From contig CAZKLD010000014.1 of NCBI GenBank assembly GCA_964553745.1, positions 1-47,647 of the forward strand: a stretch of 47,647 nucleotides of DNA, written 5' to 3'. Positions within the stretch are counted from its first letter, which is position 1. Each line of letters starts with the position of its first letter. This document shows positions 1 through 8,416 of the stretch, in pieces. A program made the translations under genes and the position numbers. The DNA is from STC-113 sp964553745 (GTDB lineage Bacteria > Patescibacteriota > Gracilibacteria > BD1-5 > UBA2023). The notes below the pieces were generated by a model. It ran no database searches, was not told the origin of the DNA, and saw only the letters and a list, made by a program, of their open reading frames with translations.

Positions 1-97
1 CCTTGCCAGAGACGGGCCGCGAACAGGAGACAAATCGTTGTCTCCTTAAAACTCTAACGAGTTTTTCGCTCTATTCGATTCCTGTCGGCTGCTAACC
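1..97 (+). other. 3' part of an unidentified structured RNA-like region
   Basis: Cut by the window edge. It holds two back-to-back hairpins (about 26-45 and 48-66) and a possible long-range helix between about 16-28 and 80-89, and it ends next to a strong terminator, which suggests the 3' end of a plus-strand RNA gene. Bases 74-91 equal the T-arm/acceptor end of the adjacent tRNA-Arg in inverted orientation. I considered tmRNA, but the T-arm lacks a local 5' partner and the 3' end does not look like tmRNA-Ala. RNase P, SRP RNA and group I/II cores were not recognised. Confidence 0.3.
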
Positions 98-146
98 AAA
101 AATATAAAAACACCCCAGCTTGCGCAAGGGTGTTTTTTATATTTTA
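98..146. terminator. bidirectional Rho-independent terminator
   Basis: An inverted repeat with stem around AAAACACCC / GGGTGTTTT, flanked by A-rich sequence on the left and T-rich on the right. It can end the RNA-like region on the plus strand and tRNA-Arg on the minus strand. Confidence 0.75.
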
Positions 147-221
147 TGGTACAGCCGACAGGAATCGAACCTGTATCGCAGCCTTCGCAGGGCCGCATTC
201 TATCCGTTGAAATACGGCTGC
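147..221 (-). tRNA. tRNA-Arg, anticodon GCG
   Basis: The reverse complement folds as a tRNA of 75 nt with encoded CCA: acceptor GCAGCCG/CGGCTGT, discriminator A, anticodon stem CGGCC/GGCTG, loop CTGCGAA (anticodon GCG), and T-arm ACAGG-TTCGATT-CCTGT. The D-stem is weak (one T-T mismatch at its base). GCG reads CGC/CGU directly. Most bacteria read these codons with an A34 tRNA edited to inosine by TadA, so a genomic G34 tRNA-Arg is uncommon. Confidence 0.9.
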
Positions 222-316
222 GTGTGAGAACTGAGGATTGGGAACTAAGAATTAAGGCTCAGATGCTGGAACATCATATTAAATTGTGAACATTTGTAAA
301 ACTTAAATTATAAAAA

Positions 317-348
317 AATAAAGCCTGATAGTTTTTATCGGCTTTATT
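317..348 (-). terminator. terminator downstream of the 377-715 gene
   Basis: Stem AATAAAGCC / GGCTTTATT with a loop of about 15 nt, just downstream (minus strand) of the TAG of the 112-residue gene. The rest of 222-376 shows no gene. A short inverted repeat (GAGAACTGAG near 226 and CTCAGTTCTC near 366) is present without clear meaning. Confidence 0.6.
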
Positions 349-376
349 TAATTCATCTTGGTTCTCAGTTCTCGAC

Positions 377-715
377 CTACTTTGCTCTAGGCATTCCGTA
401 GAAATCAAGGCCTTTCGCGTCTGTCATTGATTTTGTGATGAAGTTTTTCTTTTTTCATTTCACGAAGAAACCTCTCTCGTCGATAAGCCCGATTTCAATA
501 AGATGGTTTACATCTTTATTGAGAAGCTTTTTCTTTGGGAAATTCATCTTATTCTCGTAGTAGTGTTTTCTCTGTTTGAAACTCGTATTTTTTCTTGCTT
601 GAGCGTTCTCATTTCAGATAAAATTCTGCATTGCAGCCTTCTTGTTCTTCGCCATCTTCCTAGAAGCCGCTTGTTTTTTAACGATGTTTCATTTCAGACC
701 GTGTTTATTTGCCAT
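377..715 (-). CDS. small Lys-rich basic protein, unknown function
   Basis: 112 residues, starting ATG (MANKHGLKG...) and ending ...YGMPRAK then TAG. It is read through three in-frame TGA codons, here glycine. The protein is very rich in Lys, Asn and Arg with few hydrophobic stretches, no signal peptide and no membrane segment, so a cytoplasmic nucleic-acid or ribosome-binding role is plausible but unproven. It sits between tRNA-Arg and tRNA-Gly genes on the same strand and has its own terminator. No clear Shine-Dalgarno sequence is seen. I do not recognise a named family; a lineage-specific ribosome-associated protein is one possibility, inferred only from composition and position. Confidence 0.7.
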
Positions 716-749
716 ATATGATAATGATTTTTGAACTTTTAAATTTATT

Positions 750-826
750 TGGAGCGGATAACGAGGCTCGAACTCGTAACCCCCGCCATGGCAAGGCGGT
801 ACTCTAGCCAATTGAGCTACATCCGC
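750..826 (-). tRNA. tRNA-Gly, anticodon GCC
   Basis: 77 nt with encoded CCA. Acceptor begins GCGGATG and ends ATCCGC with discriminator U; anticodon loop TTGCCAT gives GCC, decoding GGC/GGU. It lies 64 nt from the UCA tRNA on the same strand, and the two share the G1-C2-G3-G4 start and the U73 typical of bacterial tRNA-Gly. Confidence 0.95.
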
Positions 827-890
827 ATTATTGATTTTATGATTATTCTTGTATCTGACTTTAATATAAAATCAAATACAAAAATCTAAT

Positions 891-969
891 TGGAGCGGGG
901 GACCAGGTTTGAACTGGCACACCCGAGGGTTGAAGCCTCAGTACACTCACTCTTTTATGCTACCCCCGC
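891..969 (-). tRNA. tRNA-Gly, anticodon UCA (decodes UGA as glycine)
   Basis: 79 nt with encoded CCA. Acceptor GCGGGGG/CCCCCGC, discriminator U73, anticodon stem TGAGG/CCTCG, loop CTTCAAC, so anticodon UCA, complementary to UGA. T-arm CCAGG-TTCAAAC... folds normally; the D-arm is relaxed (GCAT/GTGT with G-U pairs and a large loop). U73 and the G1-C2-G3-G4 start match the neighbouring tRNA-Gly(GCC), not tRNA-Trp (normally G73) or tRNA-Sec (longer acceptor and a long variable arm). This is the code-25 decoder known from Absconditabacteria and Gracilibacteria, and it explains the TGA codons throughout the window. Confidence 0.95.
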
Positions 970-1032
970 AAAATTAGTAGCCGTATTTTATAGAAAATAC
1001 TCAGTTTGTCAAAAATATTATTGAATTTTAAC

Positions 1033-2163
1033 TTATCTCAGATAAATGTAGTCCGTTACGCAATTCCTTGGGGTTCAATTCTCTCATCTGACAATGTTTC
1101 AATATGTCGGATTTCACATCTGCACATATAGGGCTCTTCAGGTGTATTCCGTAGTGCTTCAGACATTCACATCTGCATATCAGAAATTTCTTCATAATCT
1201 GAAGTCGACAAAGCTTCTGAAATATTCCGGCAAGTTTATTGTAAATTTCGGCCATGATCAGCTGCATTCAACGCAGGCTGCCGATCAATTGAAACTCGCA
1301 ACCCATTGCAGCCTTTCTGCTTCATTGGCGATGACTGAGGAAATCCTTGTCCACCCTCATCAATTGCTTGTCATATCGCAATAAGCCAGAAATCATGTTC
1401 ATCATTGCGGATTTATCATATATGTTCAGTCTCTGCTGGCAGATTCGATATCTTTTATCCTTTTGCATGAAGAGCCGGGATTTATCTGGGCTATAGTCAG
1501 CCCTGTTCAAGTATATCTTGTCCGATTATCCAATATCGCTATATAATTTCATGTCGTGTTCACGATATCGATACTGGATTGAGATGACTGGATGGGGAGC
1601 TTGGTAGTAGCATCAAGCAATACTCATAGCTCATCTCATTTCGAGAATGCGAATCTGCCGGAATATGAGACAGGATCTGCACTGACATCTGTACTGCTAA
1701 ACGGATTGTAGGACAAAACCGCATTATTTCCGTCTTCCAAGAATCAGACAATCTGAAACCGGTTTTGTTTTAGGCTTGCAGAATATGTGTAGTAGGTAGT
1801 CTTGTCTAGAGGATCTCTTCAGCCGTCTGATAATCTTATCATGCTAAGTACGGTCGATCCGGCGTATCATTGATATAGCACGGTAGTCCCGGATGCTGTT
1901 ATATCGGCCTTTGAGTCTGGCATCGGCAGCTTATCGGATAGTGCACTGAAAAGTCATAGTCATTTTGATATGCTGCTTAAGTCTGATAATCTTGCAGAAT
2001 CCCTGGCATATATGGATTGGCTTGAAAAAGACACGAACGCAACAGTTGAAAGGATTGCGAGAATGACGATGACTACTATGAGCTCAACAAGCGTGAATCC
2101 GAAATCATGTTTCCTGGATTTTATAGATGTAGAGAATGCCTCTTGTTTGTTTTTTGTATTCAT
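1033..2163 (-). CDS. type IV prepilin with C-terminal fibrinogen-like domain (pilin 1)
   Basis: 376 residues under code 25. The N-terminus has a short basic leader, then GFTLVELIVVIVILAIL, the prepilin peptidase site and the hydrophobic alpha-1 helix; this is the only large pilin here with Gly at -1. The middle resembles pilin 3 (motifs GGRDPLD, TYYTY, GFLEDGNNA). The last ~130 residues read DGTYMINP...YCDMTSNGGGWTRIS, the signature of fibrinogen-related domains, and the protein ends ...CVTDYIYLR then TAA. The GGGW motif (1351-1362) is spelled TGA-TGA-GGG-TGG, direct support for UGA=Gly. A TTG codon 6 nt upstream is a less likely start. A promoter lies at 2198-2226. Likely role: a pilus-tip or surface adhesin; the ligand is unknown. 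Confidence 0.85.
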
Positions 2164-2197
2164 AGACAAAAAGTGAGATGAACATGTTTTGCAGACA

Positions 2198-2226
2198 ATT
2201 GTATTATATTTCGCGCATTAAGTCAA
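2198..2226 (-). promoter_or_regulatory. sigma-70-type promoter for pilin 1
   Basis: On the minus strand TTGACT (2226-2221), a 17-nt spacer, TACAAT (2203-2198), 35 nt upstream of the pilin ATG and just past the stop of the upstream operon. An overlapping TATAAT (2208-2203) is also present but at poor spacing. Confidence 0.65.
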
Positions 2227-2239
2227 TAATATCTTGATT

Positions 2240-2983
2240 TTACAGATTGTCCGGGAGTTTCAGGATTTTCTGGCGGATGAGATAGGCTCCGAATATGTAA
2301 TCTTCTATTTCCATTGGCGAAGATCCTATGATCTGGGAGATTCTTCAGAGTATTTCAAGGAATCATCAGGTTCATTTTCAGAATCTCCCCCTTGAGGATA
2401 CCGCAAAAATCTCATTTGAAATGAAGTCGAATATATAGTGAAGCACATTTGAATCCTCAAAATCAATCACTCTGATAGAAAGATTCTTCTGCTCCAGATG
2501 AGTTGCTCTTTGGAAGTGATCGTTATAGACAAGGTCTTCTTTTACCCCTTTTCGGATATCAAAAGAGAACACATCTTTCCTGGAGGAATTCGGCCAATGC
2601 TTTGTCGCATTAAGGATGTTTCAGATTTTTGAAATATGGAGAAGGCTTTTATGATCATCCGCAAAAGGAAATGATTTGGAATTGAAATCAGACAGAGGAG
2701 TTATGCATATGGGCTCAGTATGCATCAGATATGGGCTCAGGAAGAATACCTCGTTTCATGATCCGCAGAGCAATGACCTGTGGCGCCCCACGAGGATATC
2801 TTCTATATATTCCGATTCGAATCAATTTTCGAGAAGGGACTCATTGAGTCTCTTTGCCTGATCGCAGCAATTCGATCAGAATTTGTCTGGAACATCTATG
2901 GAATCCAGATAATAGAAGGCTGTCGCTGAGCAATACGGGAAATTCAAACCGTCTTTATAGATTGAGCATAATTTGTTTTCCAT
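2240..2983 (-). CDS. hypothetical protein, last gene of the pilT operon
   Basis: 247 residues, starting MENKLCSIYKDG and ending ...QKILKLPDNL then TAA, with several TGA codons read as Gly. It is mixed alpha/beta in composition with scattered cysteines in the N-terminal third (LCS, PYCSAT, SNCCDQ) and no signal peptide or membrane segment. The ATG lies 6 nt from the stop of the small membrane-protein gene, so it is probably cotranscribed. I do not recognise the family. The paired Cys might suggest metal binding or a thiol enzyme, but no standard motif is visible. Confidence 0.7.
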
Positions 2984-2989
2984 ATGAAG

Positions 2990-3256
2990 CTATTTATAGA
3001 AATTCCCTATCCAGATTTTTTTCAGGAAATTAAGGCTCAGAGTCGAGAGGATGAATCAGATTGTAGGGACAATAGCGCTTATGTACGGGTTTTCAACTTT
3101 GATCACCAAAAAGAATATGAGGATTATCAGATATGTGGTGACAGCAACTCAAATTCTCCTGGTGTAGCTAGTTTCCCATGCCTTATTCGCCTCAACTTTC
3201 TTATTCCTTTCTTTGAGCGATGCTATTTCCTTTTGAAGGATTTCAACTTGATCCAT
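2990..3256 (-). CDS. small membrane protein, N-terminal coiled coil plus two TM helices
   Basis: 88 residues. The N-terminal ~35 residues form a charged heptad-like helix (MDQVEILKKEIASLKERNKK), followed by two hydrophobic segments separated by a short loop (VAVTTYLIISLFFLVI, then ISAIVPTIGFILSTLSL) and a basic C-terminus ending ...IWIGNFYK. The arrangement predicts a hairpin in the inner membrane with a cytoplasmic coiled coil. It is 21 nt downstream of the APH-like gene and 6 nt upstream of the next gene, so part of an operon. No named family is assigned; similar small coiled-coil/two-TM proteins are common in CPR genomes (recollection, not checked). Confidence 0.7.
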
Positions 3257-3277
3257 GTTCCTTAGATTAAATGAATA

Positions 3278-4261
3278 TTATTTTATGTTATTGCAGATTC
3301 TTTCAAAAATGCTCTTATATCTTTCCGCTTTTATGTAATCGATGATTGCTTCTTCTTTGTTGAATTTCTGTCCGATTTCCGACATGAAATCAAGGCAAAA
3401 GAGCAGGGTATAGAGATTCATTGCTGAAATATCATCTTCAGAGCATCCAAGATATCTTATCAGGTATGAAATATAGATTTCACGTTCAAGATATATGAAA
3501 GCCATATTGCAAAGCCCTAGCCAATACAGCCGGTCTCAGCAAGTCATCGTATCGAAATCCACAACTCAGCTGAATTCCGAGTTGTCCACAATGATATTTT
3601 TTGAAGTGATATCATCGAAAAACATCGTCCCTTTAACATTTTCAAGATATCATGAATTCCTATCGAGTGCCTCCCTGACTCTCTCAATATATGAATCATC
3701 GAATATCCCGCCCTCAGATAATGCCATTTTGGCCTTTTCGAATTTCTCTAATACGAATTCTCTCCATTTTCCTTTCAGGTTCGCGTCATCATAGCTGGTC
3801 ATCTCTCAGAATCATCTTCATGGCTCCAGAGTTGATATCCTGTTCTGGATTCCTGCTATTTCTTTGGCAATCAAGTCCAGATTCTCATCCGTCAGCGAAT
3901 CTATGGCATTTCAGATATCATCTCACCTTATCCTTTCCGAGACTGTGAAAGGCTTTCCGTATTCAATGCAGCTGACATCATGATACAATAAGGCTGGTAT
4001 TTTTATGCCGAGCTCTTTTAGCTTCCCATGCCAGAAGACTGATCATCCTATCTTGGCTTTATTGCTATCGGAATAACCGATCCTGAAAACCAAGTTTTCT
4101 CATGATTCCAGGACGGCATCATAGACAAAATGGCATGATCCGGTAGGGAATCTCTTTATTTCAGATATCCTGCTATTGAATACATTTTTTGTGACAGGAA
4201 TAATTATCTTATTCAAGTTTTCTAGGTCAATTTGTCCCACAAGATGGTATTTATTATCCAT
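3278..4261 (-). CDS. aminoglycoside phosphotransferase (APH)-fold kinase
   Basis: 327 residues. The N-lobe contains GSCHFVYDAVLESGENLVFRIG, resembling the nucleotide-binding beta-strands and lysine/arginine strand of APH/choline-kinase-like enzymes. The catalytic-loop region reads DDITSKNIIVDNSEFSGVVDFD (FDDITSKN, then VVDFD), equivalent to the HxDxxxxN and DxD motifs, though the first His is replaced (FFDD). The substrate cannot be told: antibiotic, choline/ethanolamine, homoserine and sugar kinases share this fold. It lies inside the pilT operon between membrane-protein genes, so a role in surface or metabolite modification is as likely as resistance. Confidence 0.75.
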
Positions 4262-4299
4262 TCCTCATTATTTATCCGGTAAGCGATTCATTTTATCTG

Positions 4300-4887
4300 C
4301 TATCTCCTCCATAATCAATGTTTCATCCATTCGGCTAAAAATGTAGGATTCACAATTTCAGTATAAATCAAGAATATCAGGATAGACGCGATAATGATTA
4401 TCACAATCTTGTTTGTGCTATTTCTTTTCTTCTCATCGAATAGGTTGTAGAATTCTGCAAAATTAATTTTGATGAACTGATACTTGCCTTCAATTCACTT
4501 GTCTTTCCTGATCTCTTCATATGCAGCATCAATCTTCCAATTGTTCTTCATGAGATATCTTTCAGCCTCAACGACTCATATTCAGGTAACCGGGCTGGGA
4601 ATCATCGTATGGCTTCATTTTACGCTGAAACCTTCGTTCCTGTAATCCTTGTCCGCCTGTCATAAGCTTCATAAGAAATATATCTTACAATATTTGACCC
4701 TATTTTCTTTCTGTGCTCTCTTGTCTAGTTTGGACTCTTCCGCAGCAATCTCTGAATCCTTTGATTGATTAAGATATTTATCCTGCATCTTGGTTATCTC
4801 CAGTTCATTATCTGCTTCTTCTTGAGTCAGTAAATTTTTTCATAGAAGATCATCTAATGGCAATTCGTTTAAGAATTTGTATGGCAT
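4300..4887 (-). CDS. single-pass membrane protein, unknown function
   Basis: 195 residues, starting MPYKFLNELPLDDL and ending ...FLAEWMKHGLWRR then TAG. The N-terminal half is highly charged and probably helical (QEEADNELEITKMQDKYL, DSEIAAEESKLDKRAQKEN). A Pro/Gly-rich central segment follows (SHTMIPSPVTGIGVVEAE), then one transmembrane helix near the C-terminus (NKIVIIIIASILIFLIY). Probably C-terminally anchored with most of the chain in the cytoplasm. It lies 59 nt downstream of the DNA-transfer ATPase gene, so it may be an accessory factor of that ATPase. That link is inference from position only. An alternative in-frame start within a few codons cannot be excluded. Confidence 0.7.
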
Positions 4888-4946
4888 GCATTATAATTAA
4901 AAATTAAAATATTCCGTTGAACATCTAGCTTTTAATCAACTTTATT

Positions 4947-7325
4947 TCAGAACATTTCAGCCTTTTTCTTAGCGGCTTTTTCTTCCTTAATCCTTTCCTT
5001 GTATTCAGCTTCTTCCTTTCTGAATTTCTTCTCATCCTCTATCACTTTCTTATTCAGCTCTAGGATTTTCTTCTCTACGAATTCAACAGGTTTACCGTAT
5101 TTCTCACGGCTGACTTTTGCTACGACATTTTTCCTTTGCTCATCGATGTCGGATTTTGTCTTTATCGGCGGGAATGTAGTCGCACTGAAAACACGAGACG
5201 GCATACCTTCTATGAGAAGCTTGGAATAGATATCATACTTCCTCAGATTCAGCAGGTCCGGAGCTGTGACGATTCAGTCGTCTCAGATGCTCGACGCAAG
5301 CTTAGGAGCATCATCCGGTCAGACTTGGAAGCTCAGAATGGTACCGACATTTCAGAAAACCGCATTCCTGACTGTCTCGCTCATCTGACTTATATATTGG
5401 TTCGCGACTATCAGATTCAGCTTATATTTACGGGCTTCCGCCAGGATCACTGCAAAGCTCTCTGTCGCAAAATTCTGGAACTCATCGACATAGAAATAGA
5501 AATCCTTTCTTTTATCCTCTGCGATATCAGCCCTGCTCATCGCATCTATCTGGAATTTCGTCACCAGCATAGAACCCAGAAGAGCCATCGAATCATCTCA
5601 GATCTTTCACTTCGACAGGTTGATTATCAGAATCTTATTATTGTCCATTATCCATCGCAGGGAAAATGCGTTTTTCGGCTGTGAGAGAACATTTCTGAGA
5701 AGAGGATTGGATAGGAATTGTCCGACTTTATTCAAGATCGGGCTTATCGCTTCAGTCATCTGCTTCGGCTCCAGGACTTCGAATTCCTGTTCCCAGAACC
5801 TCTTGATATTATAATCTTCGATTTTATTGACTATTTTTGTCCTATATGATTTGTTCGTGAGAAGCAGGGGAATTGACATGAGTGTAGAATCCGGAACTTC
5901 CAGAAGAGTGAGAATGCAGTTCCTCAGGATATGTTCCAGCCTCGGCCCCCAGCTATCGGCCCACATCCTCTTGAATATTCAGACGAGTCAGGACATCACG
6001 AGAGGCCTGTGTTCTTTTGCTACATTCTCGAACATGTTGAAAGCTATCGGGAATTTATAATCAGAAGGATCGAATAGTATCACATCATTCGTCCTGTTTT
6101 TCGGGATATTTGAAACCAGAGTGTCAGCCAGATCTCCATGCGGATCAATAAGCGCGACTCATCTTCATTTCATTATGTCGTCATAAATCATGTTCTCCAG
6201 CAGGACTGATTTACCCATTCATGTCTTTCAGATGATATAGACATGCCTGGCCCTGTCGACAGGCAGGATTCAGAAATTCTTGCTAGCTCATCTGAAGTTG
6301 GTCTTTCATATCGGTGACGCATTCTCATTATTCTCCAGCTCAGGAAGGTTCTGAGGCGGCTCAAGGATCTTTGTCGTGATCCAGTTGATTCATGGGGTCT
6401 GCACATAAAGGGTAGGCAAATGCACCAATCAGGCCAATTCAGCTCAATTGAATATCATTTTTTTCTCATTCTTCCTTTTCTGGAGGAGTCCGTCATCCTC
6501 GCTTATGGCGCTGAGGACCAGTCAATTCTGACCTGCAATCGTGAAGAAATTCAGAGCTGTCACCATCTCCTTGATTGCGACCTTCGCTGTGTTTTCGTCA
6601 GTGCATTCGATTCAGATGTTCACAGATACATTGAATCAGAATCCGGAGAGCTTCTTTACGATCAAGGGATCCAATTCCTTCTTGATCTCTGTTTTTCATA
6701 CGGGATTGAAGATCATTTTGAAGAATCTGATGAGCAGCGCAAAAGGGGAGAGAAGCATTTTCAGCGCAGTATTCTTCTTTGAAAGCAGGAATTTTTTCCA
6801 GAATTTCGGGTGCTTGGAGACTAGTATTCATATCTTCTTTTCATCTTTCCAGGCATAATCCGGAATCGGAGAAAAATTCACCTGGATGAATGAGGTGTTT
6901 TTTGTGTTGGCCTTATTCAGGGCTGAAGTTATGGATGAAAAAGGGTCTATGTCTTCCTTGAAGTCGGCATAGGTCTTAATCGGATAAATATAATCGGAAG
7001 ATGACTTGAGCTTGCCGCACCATATCCTTCATTCTCCATTAAGATAATCTTTGACTTCCCTTATCTCCACATTGGGATAATGGGCATAGATCTGATTCTC
7101 AAAAACATCCCTCAATTGGGGTTCTATGATGAAATAGAAATTGAGCGATCATTTATTGTTGACGATTTCAAAGCTGAATTCTGGAGATGCTGTTATTTTT
7201 TTGGAAAAGAAAGTCTTCTCTACTTCGAGCGTATTGTGGAAGATATTTATTATCTGTTCGGCAATATAGACTCATTTATCATTGTTTCTATCGACTGAAA
7301 TCTCTAGAATTATTTTCTCCATCAT
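4947..7325 (-). CDS. TrwB/TraD-like (VirD4-type) DNA-transfer AAA ATPase
   Basis: 792 residues, opened by many TGA=Gly codons. Walker A is GKTGMGKSVLLENM (around 6200-6240), followed by VALIDPHGDLADTLVSNIPK, a signature of the TrwB/TraD/HerA-related coupling proteins. Walker B and the Q/sensor region lie near 5352-5588: FYFYVDEFQNFATESF and LIVANQYISQMSETVRNAVF. The C-terminus is a charged Lys/Glu-rich tail. The N-terminal ~330 residues are not assigned. The family pumps DNA through membranes during conjugation; in CPR bacteria close homologues are widespread without full conjugation loci, so DNA uptake or export with type IV pili is possible. It lies 84 nt behind the cNMP-domain gene of the pilT operon. 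Two adjacent ATGs (7325, 7322) could start it. Confidence 0.85.
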
Positions 7326-7409
7326 AATTTAGGGTTAATTTCGGCAAGAGCCATCTCATCCATTGGAATCCAAAAATAAGAGTACTTCCGCTCAAAAAAT
7401 ATTTCCTTA

Positions 7410-8414
7410 TTATATTGAACTTATCCCTTTATCAAAATAATTTTTGCTCATTTCTTTCGCCTTTTTTTCCGTCTCCTTCTGGTTATTTTCAACAATCGAT
7501 CCCAGAAGGGGTCAGATGTTGGTAGAAATGCGCATTTCATTGTCTGTGACCATTCATTTTTTCTTTCAAGCGATCAGGTATCACTTGAGCTTATCTCAGT
7601 TTTTGAGGGGCAGGACATACACAGAATCCTTCTTCCCTGATCAGAAAAACGGTATATCTCATGAATAATGTCACGATAATCCGCTGCTTATCTCTCCTCA
7701 GGCCTTCCTGTTGAGATTTCCCACGCTTCCTAGCTCTGTCGAGTATTTATAGAAGAAGAATCCATCGATTGCTGGATGATTTTCGACAAAAGTTATATAA
7801 TCGACCATCAGCAGGTTTTTCAGGTATTGCATCACATCAGGAAAACTCTTCTCTCAATTCTTCGCGAGCTCGATTATCTTGTTTGTGGCCTCATATATAT
7901 TGGCTAATTCTTTTCAGGAATCCAGAAGACGCTTGTTTGTTATTTCTATAATGTATTTGTATAATTCCATAGCCTCCTGAGGGGATTCCTTTTCCAGAAG
8001 AGCAAGGTCTTCGCGGCTAAGCGCAAAAACTTGTGCATTGGTGCTTGCGACAGCCTCAACATCTTTCTGGAACCTTCAGAAGATCACTCACTCTCCGATA
8101 AAGCTTCATGCTCTCGCATTTCAGATCTCTTTCCTCTGTCAGTCAAAAGTATACCTGAAAATATCAACAGTTCAGGAAGTGATTATATAGAAATTCTTGT
8201 CGATTCAAGGGCTGAATAGCAATTCTCAGGCTTCCAATAGCCTTTTTTTCTTCTTGAAATACGTATCGAATTTTTCGAGATACGCAATAATGGGATTCGG
8301 CTTTTCAATTTTAAGATTGCTTTTGAGGCTTTCAATATCGTCTCTCGCCTTCTCTTTATCGAAAATCTGAGTCTCTTGCGCTGTTTTATGTTTTTCTATT
8401 TTATCATTTCCCAT
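7410..8414 (-). CDS. cyclic-nucleotide-binding-domain protein linked to PilT
   Basis: 334 residues. After a charged N-terminal helix region (1-60) comes a cNMP-binding fold: RLLEAGELLFSPG, FYIITSGTVDIFRYT, and the phosphate-binding-cassette-like ARAGSFIGEG, then VASTNAQVFALSREDL. The C-terminal ~170 residues (FFFYKYSTELGSVGNL..., ...GPLLGSIVENNQKETEKK) are not recognised. The usual Arg of the cassette is not obvious, so ligand binding is uncertain. The start is 2 nt past the pilT stop, the tightest link in the operon. A second-messenger input (cAMP, cGMP or c-di-GMP) to pilus retraction is inferred from domain plus context. PilZ-like or CRP-like DNA-binding domains are not seen. Confidence 0.8.
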
Positions 8415-8416
8415 AT

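Noticed and set aside
1..97. tmRNA or truncated tRNA
   Set aside because: T-loop TTCGATT lacks a local 5' T-stem partner and the end (GCTGCTAACCA) does not match tmRNA-Ala; kept only as an unidentified structured region.
891..969. UGA as tryptophan (code 4) or selenocysteine
   Set aside because: TGA falls at Gly sites (Walker A, CxGCGxC, GGGW with W as TGG), and the UCA tRNA has tRNA-Gly-like acceptor and U73, with no long variable arm.
1028..1510. A minus-strand Cys-rich ORF of ~160 codons
   Set aside because: It is a different frame of pilin 1, whose own frame stays open from 2163 to 1033 and shows a clear fibrinogen-like ending.
5136..5684. 182-residue plus-strand ORF
   Set aside because: Antisense to the conserved ATPase core of the TrwB-like gene (FYVDEFQNF region).
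4947..7325. A complete conjugation or integrative element
   Set aside because: Only the DNA-transfer ATPase is seen; no relaxase, VirB4/VirB6, integrase or direct-repeat att sites were found in the window.
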